From assembly GCA_965644315.1 (NCBI GenBank), contig CBFFRQ010000061.1, forward strand, positions 1-64,000: DNA of 64,000 nucleotides. Direction: 5' to 3'. Below are positions 19,101 to 28,999 of the stretch, in pieces. The notes under the pieces were generated by a model. It was not told the DNA's origin. It ran no database searches and saw only the letters and a program-made list of their open reading frames with translations. Position 1 is the stretch's first letter, and every line of letters begins with the position of its first letter. The DNA comes from Caecitellus pseudoparvulus (taxonomy: Eukaryota > Bigyra: Bicosoecida). The position numbers were made by a program, and so were the translations under genes.

Positions 19101-19882
19101 GGCCGATGCTTGGAGGAAGTTGAATATGATCTGCAGCCAGACGGGCCGTGGACGTGAGCGTCGAGCGTCGCAGCGACGCAGGACACCTCGCCGCCGCTGC
19201 TCCTTCAACTCACCTTGGTCGTGACCAGCACATCTCGCTGGTGGCTGCCTGCCAAGCTGGGCTTCTGGCGCTGCATGAGGATGCGGTAAATGCCGAAACC
19301 CACCAGTGTCAACACCAGCAGCATGGTAAACACGAGAGCAGTCCAGTCCTCCGCCGGCCCAGTGCACTCGGTGCACACGAAGCTGCCGACGCTGCCATAG
19401 TCAGGCGCACAAACCGCGCACAGCGGGCCAGTGTAGCCTGTGAGTGGTGGAGTGGCGAAGTGTGCGTGCGCGCTGTGCAGAGTGCCCTGTGAAAGTGCCA
19501 GCCCGCTCAGCGCTTGCGCCGAGAGCCCAACTTGCTCCCTTTCCCTTCGGCTTGCCCGAGGCGCCAGAAGCCAGCGGAGTGCGAAGGCACAGCAAGAAGC
19601 GCCGCTCCGCTCACCTGCTGCACACGAAAAAGACAGGGTGCTCCTGCTCAGGCTGCAGGCGTCGGGGTTCTGTGCCGGGCCAGCAGGGAGGGGAGGGTGG
19701 CAAAATGCGCAAGATGCGTGTGCCTCTGCACGCCAACGTGCCTTGCAAGGATACTGCTTGAACTCGTCCACTGTGCGCAGGCCCAGCTGCACCTCCCTGA
19801 CCTGTTCTTCGTCCCACCAGTGCCCTTCCTCCAGTTGCTGTGCCAGGGACACTTGCTCACAGCCGCCGCTCCCCTGGGCCAT
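16185..19882 (-). CDS. Polytopic membrane protein with Cys-rich ectodomain and four WW motifs
   Basis: Exons 19882-19615, 19437-19214 and 19130-16185 join in frame (introns 177 and 83 bp), giving about 1,145 residues. A Cys-rich EGF-like stretch spans the first junction ('SCAAG/YTGPLCAVCAPDYG'). It is followed by about eight or nine hydrophobic helices, the last near 'AAVFLLLAVVLVAVDVY', then a long Ser/Gly-rich cytosolic tail. Four WW-type motifs lie near residues 743, 787, 823 and 1096. The third is canonical (W...FLNKSTGEAAWTQP), the fourth has both aromatics, and the first two lack the second Trp. WW domains bind Pro-rich peptides, so the tail probably recruits partners. No signal peptide is seen at the 19882 ATG, so a 5' exon in 19883-20140 is likely. 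The function is unknown; a channel or receptor is plausible. Confidence 0.75.
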
Positions 19883-20140
19883 GGCTCAGGGGAGGGCGTT
19901 TCAGCTGCCCTTCCCCCAAGCTTGGCAGTGAGCGTGGAGCACAGTAGCACCTTTGCAAGGCATCCAAGTGGCGGACCAGCAATCAAATACATGTACATGG
20001 CCTGCTCCATCAGCTTCAGTCTCGGCGGCCTTGGTTTTTGCGGCCCGCGGGCAATGCGTGCAACGCTGGTAACAGCGACCCGCAGCTGGCGCCGCAAAAG
20101 CACTCGCATGGGTGCAAGCGCAGGCGCAAAGTAGGTACAT

Positions 20141-21479
20141 TCAGCTGTGTGCATCATCCGCGTGTGGAGCCAAGCCAGGCAACGACGTGACGCTGGCGTC
20201 CCCCACCATGGTGCCGGAGGGGTTCAGCACCAGCGCTGCCTCGTCCCGGCTGTGCCCGTGAGCTGCCGAGTCCACAGGCACGCCCAGCGCAGAGGCAGAG
20301 GCAGAGGCGGCAAGGCTGGCCTCGTCCAGCACTGCCACTGCGTCTTCCTCGTCGCCCTCTGCGCTGTCCTCCTGCCGGGGCACCGGCGAGGGCGTGCTGG
20401 CAGCACTGGGCGGACCCTGCACCCCGCTGCCCCGTCCACTGCCCTCTTCGTCCGACGTGTCACCCTGCGACGCGCCTGCCGCTGCAGCGCTAGCAAATGC
20501 CCCAGCCAGCAAGTCCTCTGAGGCAGACTCAGCGGCTTCCACACCCCCGTCCCCGTCGTCCTGGTGCTTGGAGTCACCCTCCTCCACCGAGGGTTGGATT
20601 GGGGTCTGGGCACTCGCCAACACCGGGGCGTCCACTTGCACTGCCTGCATGGCATCGGCAATGTGGGGTGGCAGTGTGTCGGCTTCTAGGGGCGAGCGGT
20701 CCCGTGCCTGGCTAGGGCGCGTGTCCCCCACCAGGCCCCGCAACGCCGCCTCCTCCTCCCGCAGGTACTGCAGGAAGGAGTCCAGACCCTTGCGCCCAGC
20801 AGAGCGCGGGGAGCGCCCAGACACCGCCACACGGGGCGATGCAGTGGGTGAGGAGGGGGGTGTCAGCATGAGGGCTGACACGGGCACCAAGCGCACCAGT
20901 TCGTCCCACGTGCCGTCCAGGCCGATGCCGTCGAACGCGGAGCAGAACTTGACCGTGATGCCCAGCACTTCCGCCATGCGCAGCGCCCCCTGGCGCACCT
21001 TCATGATGGCGGGCGGGCTGGCAGACACGACGTCCATCTTGGTCACCAGCAGCACGACGGGGATGGGGCGCCCCCGCACCTCCCGCACGACGCTCACCGC
21101 CTCCACCAGCCGAGGCACGCTGTCCAGGCCGTGTTTGCTGGTCGCGTCTGCGGTGATGACAAACACGTCCGTGGCAGCGAAGGCCATGGTCGGGATGTCG
21201 TCGGGGGCGTCGCCTGGCACGTCCCACAACTGCACCTTGCGTGGATGCCGCCCCTCCTCATGCATCACCCGACTGCCCAGGCGCACTGCAAAGGCGCGAG
21301 GCGGTGTTGAAGTGTACAGGGTCAGAACTTGGCGCTGTTCCAATCCTGTGTTCACACGCACCTTTGAAGTCGGCCTCGTACACGCCTTCGTTCAGCTTGT
21401 CTGGGTTCAGGCCATCAATCAGCCGCCGGTACAGCCAGGTCTTGCCGGAGCGCCGGCGCCCCAGCATGACGACTTTCAT
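20141..21479 (-). CDS. Ras/Rab-like small GTPase with long C-terminal tail
   Basis: Exons 21479-21362 and 21285-20141 join across a 76-bp intron into 420 residues. G1 is GRRRSGKT at residues 7-14, G3 is 'VQLWDVPGD', G4 is 'TKMD' (usual NKxD) and G5 is 'CSAFDG' (usual SA). These sit at normal Ras spacing within the first ~170 residues; the rest is a Ser/Pro/acidic low-complexity tail with no prenylation CaaX end. Compared with Ras, the residues equivalent to Gly12 and Gly13 are Arg and the catalytic Gln61 position is Asp. Hydrolysis may therefore be weak or absent. Relatives with such changes include atypical Rabs and IFT22/RABL-type proteins. It is divergent from valyl-tRNA synthetase. Confidence 0.75.
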
Positions 21480-22068
21480 GCTGCGGAGGGACCGGTGCTG
21501 CACTGGTTCCTCCTCTTCGCCCTCCCATGGCGGGCGCTTGCCTGTGGGGGGCGGCGAGCGCGGCTGTGGCGTGCGCCAGCATGAAACGTCGCTGTGCCCA
21601 CAGTGAAAACCGACTGCCCGCTGGGCGGCAGCAGGAGCCGCAGTTCGGACACAACGAACCTTTGCCTTGCCCTGCCCCCATGCTTTCGGGAGCAGGGGTG
21701 CAGTGCAGTGCCGTGCCAGGCGTGGGGGGGCCCAGAGCGTGTCGGGGCTGCGCTGCCTGCTGTGCCCCAACTGAAGCACTGGCTGAGAGCAGCGCAGTCC
21801 ACTCCCCAACAAGTGTGCTCAGGGACGCGAAACGGGAGCTTCCGGGCACAGAAGGTGTGCCTGATCATGAGTGCCTGGACGGGGCAGATTTGCCGCTCGG
21901 GATTTTTCCCCGCAGTGTGCATGCTACGGCGTTGTGCCTGGGAAGGCCGGGTGCTCAGCCGCTCCAAGTTCCGCTCCACAACAAAACAATCCTTCCCGCA
22001 GTCGTACCCCGCCACGCTGGGCCGTTGATGTGGCGCATCGCCCTGCCCGCTCCCTCTCCCCAATCACC
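21480..22068. promoter_or_regulatory. Divergent promoter region, GTPase and valyl-tRNA synthetase genes
   Basis: 589 bp between start codons of oppositely directed genes. It presumably carries both promoters and may hold a 5' exon of the GTPase gene, whose frame is open for a while upstream. I see no clear TATA box or repeat. Confidence 0.45.
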
Positions 22069-25000
22069 ATGTCGTCCTTCATCCTGGATGACCGCATGAC
22101 CCTTACGGTCACTGCGTCCGGTGCGCGAGTTGTCAGCCTCGCGCCAGGCGCAGGAGCTCTGCCTCCTCCACTCCCCACACAAGGCAAGGCGCCCAGCGCG
22201 GCTGCCACAGCGGGAGAAGATGGCAAGCCCCTGAGCAAGAACGCACAGAAGCGCCTGGCCAAGGGCAAGACCAAGAAGAAGGGCGGCGCTGGCAAGGCCA
22301 AGGACGGCAAGGCCGCCAAGAAGGTGAGGCAGTGCTGGCGCGGAATTTCCTGCTGGCACCAGACGCATGCTGCCGCCCTGCGTGCCCGCTGCAGAGCGCT
22401 GCCGCTGAGCCCAAGAAGAAGACCAAGAAGACCGCTGCGAAGAAGGTGTTCGTGAACAAGACCCCGCCCGGCGAGAAGAAGGGTGAGGCAGCGTGTTCTG
22501 AGGCAGCCACCCACCACGCCAGAGCCACGCTCTCCCCGCCCCCTCTTTACAGACATGACCGTGGAGATGGAGGCTGGCTACCATCCCCAGCAGGTCGAGG
22601 CTGCTTGGGACGCGTGGTGGGAGGCGTCTGGCTTCTACTCCGCCGACCCCGCCGCCGCTGCCGCTGCTGGCCCAGAGGGGCGCTTCGTGATGGTCATCCC
22701 ACCACCCAACGTCACCGGCACGCTGCACTTGGGCCACGGCCTGACAGACTCCATCGAGGACTGCCTGGCCAGGTGGCACCGCATGCAGGGCAAGCCCGTC
22801 ATGTGGCTGCCCGGCATGGACCACGCCGGCATCGCCACGCAGAGCGTCGTGGAGAAGCGCCTGGCCAAGGAGCGCGGCATCACCCGGCACGACCTGGGGC
22901 GCGAGGCGTTCCTGGAGGAGGTGTGGAAGTGGAAGGAGGCGTACGGGGGGAAGATCACGGAGCAAATCCGGCACCTGGGCGCCAGCGTGGACTGGTCCCG
23001 CATGCACTTCACCATGGACGACGCGCTGAGCACGGCGGTGAAGGAGGCCTTCGTCACCATGTACAACAAGGGCCTCATCTACCGCCAGACGCGCCTGGTG
23101 AACTGGTGCTGCCACCTGAACACGGCCATCAGCGACATCGAAGTGGACCGCATCGAGCTGCCCGGGCGCACGATGCTGCCTGTGCCTGGCCACTCTGGCG
23201 GCAAGTACGAGTTCGGCGTCATCACCTCCTTCGCATACAAAGTCAAGGACAGCGACGAGGAGCTCGTCGTCGCCACGACGCGCCTGGAGACCATGCTGGG
23301 CGACGTGGCCGTGGCGGTGCACCCTTCAGACCCCCGCTACACGCACCTGCACGGCAAGCTGCTGGTGCACCCCTTCGACCCCGAACGTGAGGTGAAGGTC
23401 ATCAAGGATGCCACCCTCGTGGACATGGAGTTCGGCACTGGTGCGGTGAAGATCACGCCTGCCCACGACCCAAACGACTTTGCCTGTGGCCGGCGCCACG
23501 ACTTGAAGGCCGTCGTCGTGTTCAATGATGACGGCACCGTGAACTCCAACGGCGGCGAGTTCGAGGGTCTCATGCGCTTCGACGCGCGAGTGGCAGTGGA
23601 GAAGGCGCTGGAAGCCAAGGGCCTCTTCCGTGGCAAGGCGGACAACCCCATGAGCCTGGGCATCTGCTCGCGGTCAGGGGACGTCATCGAGCCCCTGCCC
23701 AAGCCCCAGTGGTGGGTGAACTGCCAGGGCATGGCTGCGCGAGCGACGGCAGCTGTGCGCGAGGGCGAGCTCAAGCTCACGCCCTCCTTCCACGAGAAGA
23801 CCTGGTTCAGGTGGCTGGACAACATCCAGGACTGGTGTGTCTCCCGCCAGCTGTGGTGGGGGCACCGCATCCCCGCCTACTACGTGGACATCCAAGGCAT
23901 GCCAGAAGACCGCACAGACTCCAACCGTTGGGTGGTGGGGCGTGACGAGGCAGAGGCCACTGCCAACGCTGCAGCCCGGTTCGAGGTGGACCCCTCCGCC
24001 GTCACCCTGCACCAGGACCCAGACGTCCTGGACACCTGGTTCTCCTCCGCCCTCTTCCCCTTCTCCACCTTTGGCTGGCCCAACACCAAGGCAGAGGACT
24101 TCCCCGCCTTCTACCCCAACTCCCTCCTGGAGACGGGGCACGACATCCTCTTCTTCTGGGTGGCGCGCATGGTCATGATGGGGCTGGAGCTCACAGACAC
24201 CCTGCCCTTCAAGGAGGTGTACCTGCACGCCATGGTGCGGGACAAGTACGGCCGCAAGATGTCCAAGTCCCTCGGCAACGTCATCGACCCCATGGAGGTC
24301 ATCCACGGCGCCACTCTCGCCGAGCTGCACGCCAAGCTGGAGGCCGGCAACCTGCCCGCCAAGGAGGTGGCCAAGGCGCAGGCAGGGCAGACCAAGGAGT
24401 ACCCTGACGGCATCCCCGAGTGCGGCGCGGACGCCATGCGCATGGGTCTCCTGGCGTACACACAGCAGGGGCAGGACATCAACCTGGACATCAACCGTGT
24501 CGTGGCCTACCGCAACTTCTGCAACAAGCTGTGGAATGCCACCAAGTTCGCCCTGAGCCACCTGGGCCAGGACACCTACTCCGCTGACAAGAGCGTCATG
24601 GGCATGCAGGCCCACCTGGTGTCTGCCGTCAAGGCTGGTGCCCTGCCTGCTCGCGAGGCGTGGGTGCTGTCCCGCCTGCAGAGTGCCGTGCAGGCTGCCA
24701 ACGAAAACCTGGCGTCCTATGACTTCGGCGCAGCGGTCATGGCCATGCACAACTTCTGGCTGCACGACCTCTGTGACGTGTACTTGGAGGCCGTCAAGCC
24801 GGTCATGAAGGGCGCAGCGCCCACCCCCATCACTGGCTTCACCGGCGCTGCTGCCACGGTGGCGAGCAGCGAAGTAGCTGAGGGTGCCGCTACGGCCGCT
24901 GCCTCCGCTGGCACCTCCTCCGGTGCTGGGGATGACTTCTCCCCGGCTGCACTGGCCAGGTACACCCTGCACACGTGCTTGGACGCTGGCCTGCGCCTGC

Positions 25001-25611
25001 TGCACCCCGTCATGCCCTTCGTCACGGAGGAGCTGTGGCAGCGCCTGCCCGGCAGGGGCGGCGAGTGGGATGCGGGTGTGCCCGAGGCCCCCTCCATCAT
25101 GGTGGCGCCCTACCCCACCGTGGTGCCTGAGCTGCTGCAGCCAGGCTTGGAGAGCACCATGGAGGTGGTCAAGGCCATCAACACAGCCCTGCGCTCCAGC
25201 CGCAGCGCCGCCAAGCTGCCCTTCTCCAAGACCACCGAGAACTACGTCGCAGTGCTGGCCGACGCCGAGGCCCTCGCGCCCTTTGCGCAGTGCATTGCCA
25301 CCCTGACGTCTGCCAGCACCGTGCACTTTGTCGCGGACACGAACTTGCCTGCAGGCGTCACCAGCAACATCATCTCCGACACCATCACTGCCGGCGTGCA
25401 GCTGCGTGGCGCCATCGACGTGTCGGCTGAGATTGCGAAGTTGGAGAAGGACCTGGCGCAGAAGCAGAAGGCCCTGCCCAAGTACAAGGCCACCATCGCC
25501 AACGAGAAGGTGCCCCAGAAGATCAGGGACGACACGGCTGCCAAGCTGGAGGCTATCTCCAAGGAGATCGCTGAGATCGAGGCCAGCATCGCGTCCTACA
25601 AGGCCTGGTGA
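22069..25611 (+). CDS. Valyl-tRNA synthetase, cytosolic
   Basis: Charges tRNA-Val with valine. Exons 22069-22323, 22395-22482 and 22553-25611 join across 71- and 70-bp introns into 1,133 residues. A Lys-rich eukaryotic N-terminal extension ('KTKKKGGAGKAKDGKAAKK') precedes the class I core. The HIGH motif is in 'NVTGTLHLGHGL', the hallmark 'MWLPGMDHAGIATQ' follows, the CP1 editing domain has 'GTGAVKITPAHDPNDF' (valine type rather than isoleucine type), and KMSKS is in 'GRKMSKSLGNVIDP'. The anticodon-binding domain and a C-terminal coiled-coil arm ('LEKDLAQKQKALPKYKATIA') are complete. An Ala/Ser-rich insert lies in the anticodon-binding region ('SSEVAEGAATAAASAG'). No mitochondrial presequence is evident from this start, but one gene may serve both compartments through alternative starts. 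Confidence 0.95.
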
Positions 25612-25767
25612 TGTGCCTGCTCCAGCCAATGCAACCCAGTTCCCATTCTCCAGGAAGTCAGTAGCACGCCGCAAACGACATTACTTTTGTTGAGCACCAG
25701 TGCTAGCCCCCTCGCGAGAAAGGCACTCCATCGGCACACCCTGCGCAGTCTGACCACACCAGCGGCC

Positions 25768-26376
25768 ATGCCTGCCGTGGACAGCGTGGATGCGTTCAAG
25801 GCCAAGGCAGATGAGCTGCTGGCTGGAGCACGCCAACATGATGTGCGGTTGGTGGTGAAGATCAGGCCCTGCGGCGGCAAAGCACAGGGGACGGTGTCTG
25901 ACAATGAAAAGGCACGTGCACGTGGCGTTTCGCCCAGCGCAGCGCCATGTTCATCTCCCTCCCCCTGCGCTGCTCAGACATACACCGTGCAGACAGACAC
26001 CAGCGCAGCTTTTGCGGCATTGCTGGGGGTCCAGGCACAGGTGTCCTCCACACTCGCACAGAACGCGGAAGCAGGTGAGGCGCGGCGCCGCTGCGCGTGC
26101 GCCGCTGGCGCTCCCTGCTGCACTGCACGCCTCCTTGCCTTTCCAGCTGCACCTGCATTGAGAGCTGACACCGCCAGCAAAGCTGCCACAAAGCAGAACA
26201 AGAGCGGTGCACAACGGCGCAAGGAGAGGGCGGCCGCTGGCAAGCTCAAAGACGCTGCTTCCGTCCGGCGAGGGCTGAAACGGGCGTACAAAGCAGAGGC
26301 TGCGGCGGCGGCAGCTGGGGGACAGGCAGGGCAGGCTCGTGCAGAAGGTGGCAGACGGCGTGCTGCAGCAGAGTAA
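25768..26376 (+). CDS. SRP9: Signal recognition particle 9 kDa subunit (SRP9)
   Basis: Starts at ATG 25768, 156 bp after the ValRS stop, and ends at TAA 26374-26376. The first ~40 residues follow SRP9 closely: 'VDAFKAKADELLAGARQHDVRLVVKIRP' then 'GTVSDNE', and later 'TYTVQTDTSAAFAALLGVQAQVSSTLA'. These match the alpha-beta-beta-beta-alpha core that pairs with SRP14 on the Alu domain of SRP RNA to slow translation elongation. A GT..AG intron at 26075-26146 (72 bp) is in frame and open, so the unspliced frame also reads through. A second in-frame insertion between 'VSDNE' and 'TYTVQT' (about 25915-25977) may also be intronic, but no good donor is seen. The basic Ala/Lys/Arg C-terminal tail is longer than in animals. 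Confidence 0.75.
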   Translation: MPAVDSVDAFKAKADELLAGARQHDVRLVVKIRPCGGKAQGTVSDNEKARARGVSPSAAPCSSPSPCAAQTYTVQTDTSAAFAALLGVQAQVSSTLAQNAEAGEARRRCACAAGAPCCTARLLAFPAAPALRADTASKAATKQNKSGAQRRKERAAAGKLKDAASVRRGLKRAYKAEAAAAAAGGQAGQARAEGGRRRAAAE

Positions 26377-26383
26377 GCCGTGC

Positions 26384-28690
26384 TCACAGCACCTGTGGGG
26401 CAGCCCAATTCACTCCTCGGAACGCCCACACAGGCCACCACGGCCCCCACTTGCCAAGCTCTGCGACGAGCCATGCAGCCTCAGCTGCCGCGCCATCCCA
26501 CCACCGGCGCACTTGACGCTTGGCGTCCTCCACCGCTGCAGGAGCGTCTGTTCCGTACTTCATGCGCAGCGTGGCCAGTGGTGACACGGGTGACTCCGCA
26601 CAGCGGGCCAGACACAGCCCTGGCGCTGCCTCGCCAGATCCCGCCAGGCCGCCCTGGCACCGCACATTCACTGTGCGGGAGGCCAGTGGCACTGCCTGTA
26701 GGGCGGGGCTGCCAGTGTCCACTGCCGCTGCCAGAGCAGCCAGGGCCAGCACGCCGCCTTCGTGGTCGGAGCTGGGCAGCACGACTCGAGGGTAGCCGCC
26801 TTCGTGAGGCGCACAGAGCGTGCCTCCAAGGAGAATGGCAGAGGTGGAGGGCGTGGCCAAGGTCACCATGGCGTCCCAGGGCGCCCAGCGATAGCCCCGT
26901 GCCGTGGCCCCTGTCATGCCGCCCCCCAGCCAGCGTGGAGGCAGCATGACGACCCGCGCCGCAGCTGGGACAGGGGCAGATACTCCCTTCCTCGGCTGCC
27001 CACCTTCAGCTGACGCGAGGGCTGATATCAGCGTGCGTAGTTGGGCGCTGTTGGAGTCCAGGTGCCCCGCCAGCACCCACAGCAAGCAGGGAAGGACGGG
27101 GACGGGTGCGCTGTTTGCGCCAAAGGCGCCCACATGCACGTGCCTCCGAATGAATGCGTGCTGCTGTCGCCCGATGCCCTGCAAGGCTGCGTTCACTGCG
27201 TCAGCCAGCTGCGGCGACGAAGCGTCGAAGACATGCAGCCCTGGGCCGTTCACGGCGAGCAAGTCCACTGGCCTGGGCACCACTGCGTGCGCTGCTGACG
27301 AGCGCAGAATGTCCACCGCCTGCCACAGCGCCGCCTGCACCGTTGAAGGAGATCCAGCTGGCAGGGTTGAAGAGGGGACGAGGGCCACAATGGTGCAGTG
27401 CTCCCACTCCCTCGGGCGAGGGCTGGCCGGGTACGTGAAGCCGCCGCGCACTCCTGCAGCCTGTGCGTGCACTTCTCCCCCAGGCAAGTCCAAGTGGTAC
27501 GCCAGAGCTGAGAGGAGGTCCAGGGTGTCGGGTGTGCCCGCTGTAAAGCGGTGTCCACCCCCCACACCTTGTGCCAGTTCTCCTGGCGTGTCCAGGGGAC
27601 TCACGGGGTGCCCCGGCACACTGCCCTGCACCCCGGCACTGCCCACCTCCACCCTGATGCCGCCCTGCGTCACGCCGTCGTCAGATGCGTCATCTTGGCG
27701 CACATTGGGGTGCAACGCTGCATGTCCGGGTGGAAGGGGCGGTAGCACCTCGACCAGTCCGGGCACGCTCACAGCTCGCCAAGCTGCCTGCACCCTCCCC
27801 CACGCAGCAGTCCGAGTGTCGGAGAGCAGCTCCCCACCATTCACGCCCTCAGCCCACACAAGTGGCTGCAAGCACACCACTTCGCCCGCCCCGGACGGCG
27901 GCGGGTGCTGTGCTTGCAATGGGACAAAGCTGGCGCGGCCACTGTCCAGCTGTACCAGCACTGGCGGAGCACTGCTTGGCACACTCCACGGCGCGAACGC
28001 AGCGTACCCCACGCCCAGCACCACCCACAGGAAGCAGGCACACCACAGGCAGTGCAAGCCTGCGAACATGGCACACTGGACGCTGCCTGGGCGCTGGCCT
28101 GCCGCAAGCCGCCCACCTGGAGCACCCCACCACGGGGCAGCGTCCCAGTACACGAGCACTGCATCGACCCAACCGGCTGTCGAGGGTTGCGAAGGAGCGC
28201 CCCTGCGCGCACCTGACGCGGGGGGCTCTGCCAGCAGGTCGCTGTCGGAGGCGAACCTGCGGCGGGGAGAGGATGCCCCCGAGCGGGGCCCCGGTATCGG
28301 TGGAGTCTCCTCGTCTGACATGCCCCGTTGTGGCTGTCGCTGCTGTTGGTCTGCTGCCGGCGAGACCGACGGCGTGATGGCTGTGGACCTCCACTTGCAC
28401 TGCCTTCGAGCGCACCATGAGAGCGTCGCCGTGCCCGTTATGACTGCCAACAAGCACAGTGGGACAAACGCTGCTGCGGCCGCGCGCGTGTTGCTGCAAA
28501 CTGTGCTAGCATGGGACAGCGTCAAATCCCGCTCGCCGCAAAGCAGCACCCCTGCTCGCCAGACGTCAACCACCCATGCCCAGAACACGCAAGGGGCTGA
28601 AACTAGACAGATCACAAGCACTAGCCTTCCCAGCACACCCGAGGCATGACCCTGCGCAGCTTGGTCTCCGTTCAAAGGCAGGGCTGGCAT
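26384..28690 (-). CDS. Membrane protein of unknown function
   Basis: 768 residues from ATG at 28690. The stop lies 7 bp beyond the convergent SRP9 stop. Three hydrophobic stretches are in the N-terminal third: 'VLGRLVLVICLVSAPCVFWAW' near residue 20, 'AAAFVPLCLLAVITG' near 72, and 'CLWCACFLWVVLGVGYAAF' near 200. A large, probably lumenal or extracellular Ala/Gly/Pro-rich region with many Trp follows, containing 'VVMLPPRWLGGG' and 'VVLPSSDHEGGVLALAALAAA'. These fragments faintly recall GPI-transamidase subunits (PIG-S, GPAA1), but the similarity is too weak to name it. A further 3' exon beyond 26384 cannot be excluded. Confidence 0.6.
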   Translation of the reverse strand: MPALPLNGDQAAQGHASGVLGRLVLVICLVSAPCVFWAWVVDVWRAGVLLCGERDLTLSHASTVCSNTRAAAAAFVPLCLLAVITGTATLSWCARRQCKWRSTAITPSVSPAADQQQRQPQRGMSDEETPPIPGPRSGASSPRRRFASDSDLLAEPPASGARRGAPSQPSTAGWVDAVLVYWDAAPWWGAPGGRLAAGQRPGSVQCAMFAGLHCLWCACFLWVVLGVGYAAFAPWSVPSSAPPVLVQLDSGRASFVPLQAQHPPPSGAGEVVCLQPLVWAEGVNGGELLSDTRTAAWGRVQAAWRAVSVPGLVEVLPPLPPGHAALHPNVRQDDASDDGVTQGGIRVEVGSAGVQGSVPGHPVSPLDTPGELAQGVGGGHRFTAGTPDTLDLLSALAYHLDLPGGEVHAQAAGVRGGFTYPASPRPREWEHCTIVALVPSSTLPAGSPSTVQAALWQAVDILRSSAAHAVVPRPVDLLAVNGPGLHVFDASSPQLADAVNAALQGIGRQQHAFIRRHVHVGAFGANSAPVPVLPCLLWVLAGHLDSNSAQLRTLISALASAEGGQPRKGVSAPVPAAARVVMLPPRWLGGGMTGATARGYRWAPWDAMVTLATPSTSAILLGGTLCAPHEGGYPRVVLPSSDHEGGVLALAALAAAVDTGSPALQAVPLASRTVNVRCQGGLAGSGEAAPGLCLARCAESPVSPLATLRMKYGTDAPAAVEDAKRQVRRWWDGAAAEAAWLVAELGKWGPWWPVWAFRGVNWAAPQVL

Positions 28691-28999
28691 GAGAGTCGCG
28701 TGCAACGCCTGCCCGACCAGAGACGCCTCCGAATCTCAGCACCCAGGTCAACCACGCTCACCATCATGTTCAAGCAGACTTGACTTGTCGTCGTACACGC
28801 CGAGCTACAATTCTATTTTGAATTCTTGAAGGGTTCCGCGTGCAAGTCCAAGCAAAGCTATCTCTCCATGGCAGTCACTCAATCGTCAGGTCTTTGTTCG
28901 TAATCGGTTTCGGAGCGATTCCTCAGTGAGCCAATACCATCTTGAAGCTTTAGCTCGTTGCGAGACCAGTCCCACAGAGCTCCCATGCATTGACAAGCA
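28691..28999. other. Intergenic region
   Basis: 309 bp between two minus-strand genes. It is locally more AT-rich ('caattctattttgaattcttg') than its surroundings, as expected for a promoter or leader of the membrane-protein gene and a 3' end of the zinc-finger gene. No other element is seen. Confidence 0.35.

Noticed and set aside
26904-28649. 581-residue plus-strand open frame
   Set aside because: Antisense to the membrane-protein gene, Pro/Ser/Cys-rich as expected for the complement of Gly/Ala codons, no domain.
26384-28690. Assignment as PIG-S or GPAA1 (GPI transamidase)
   Set aside because: Only short Trp/Gly fragments resemble these families; helix placement and the expected conserved blocks do not line up well enough.
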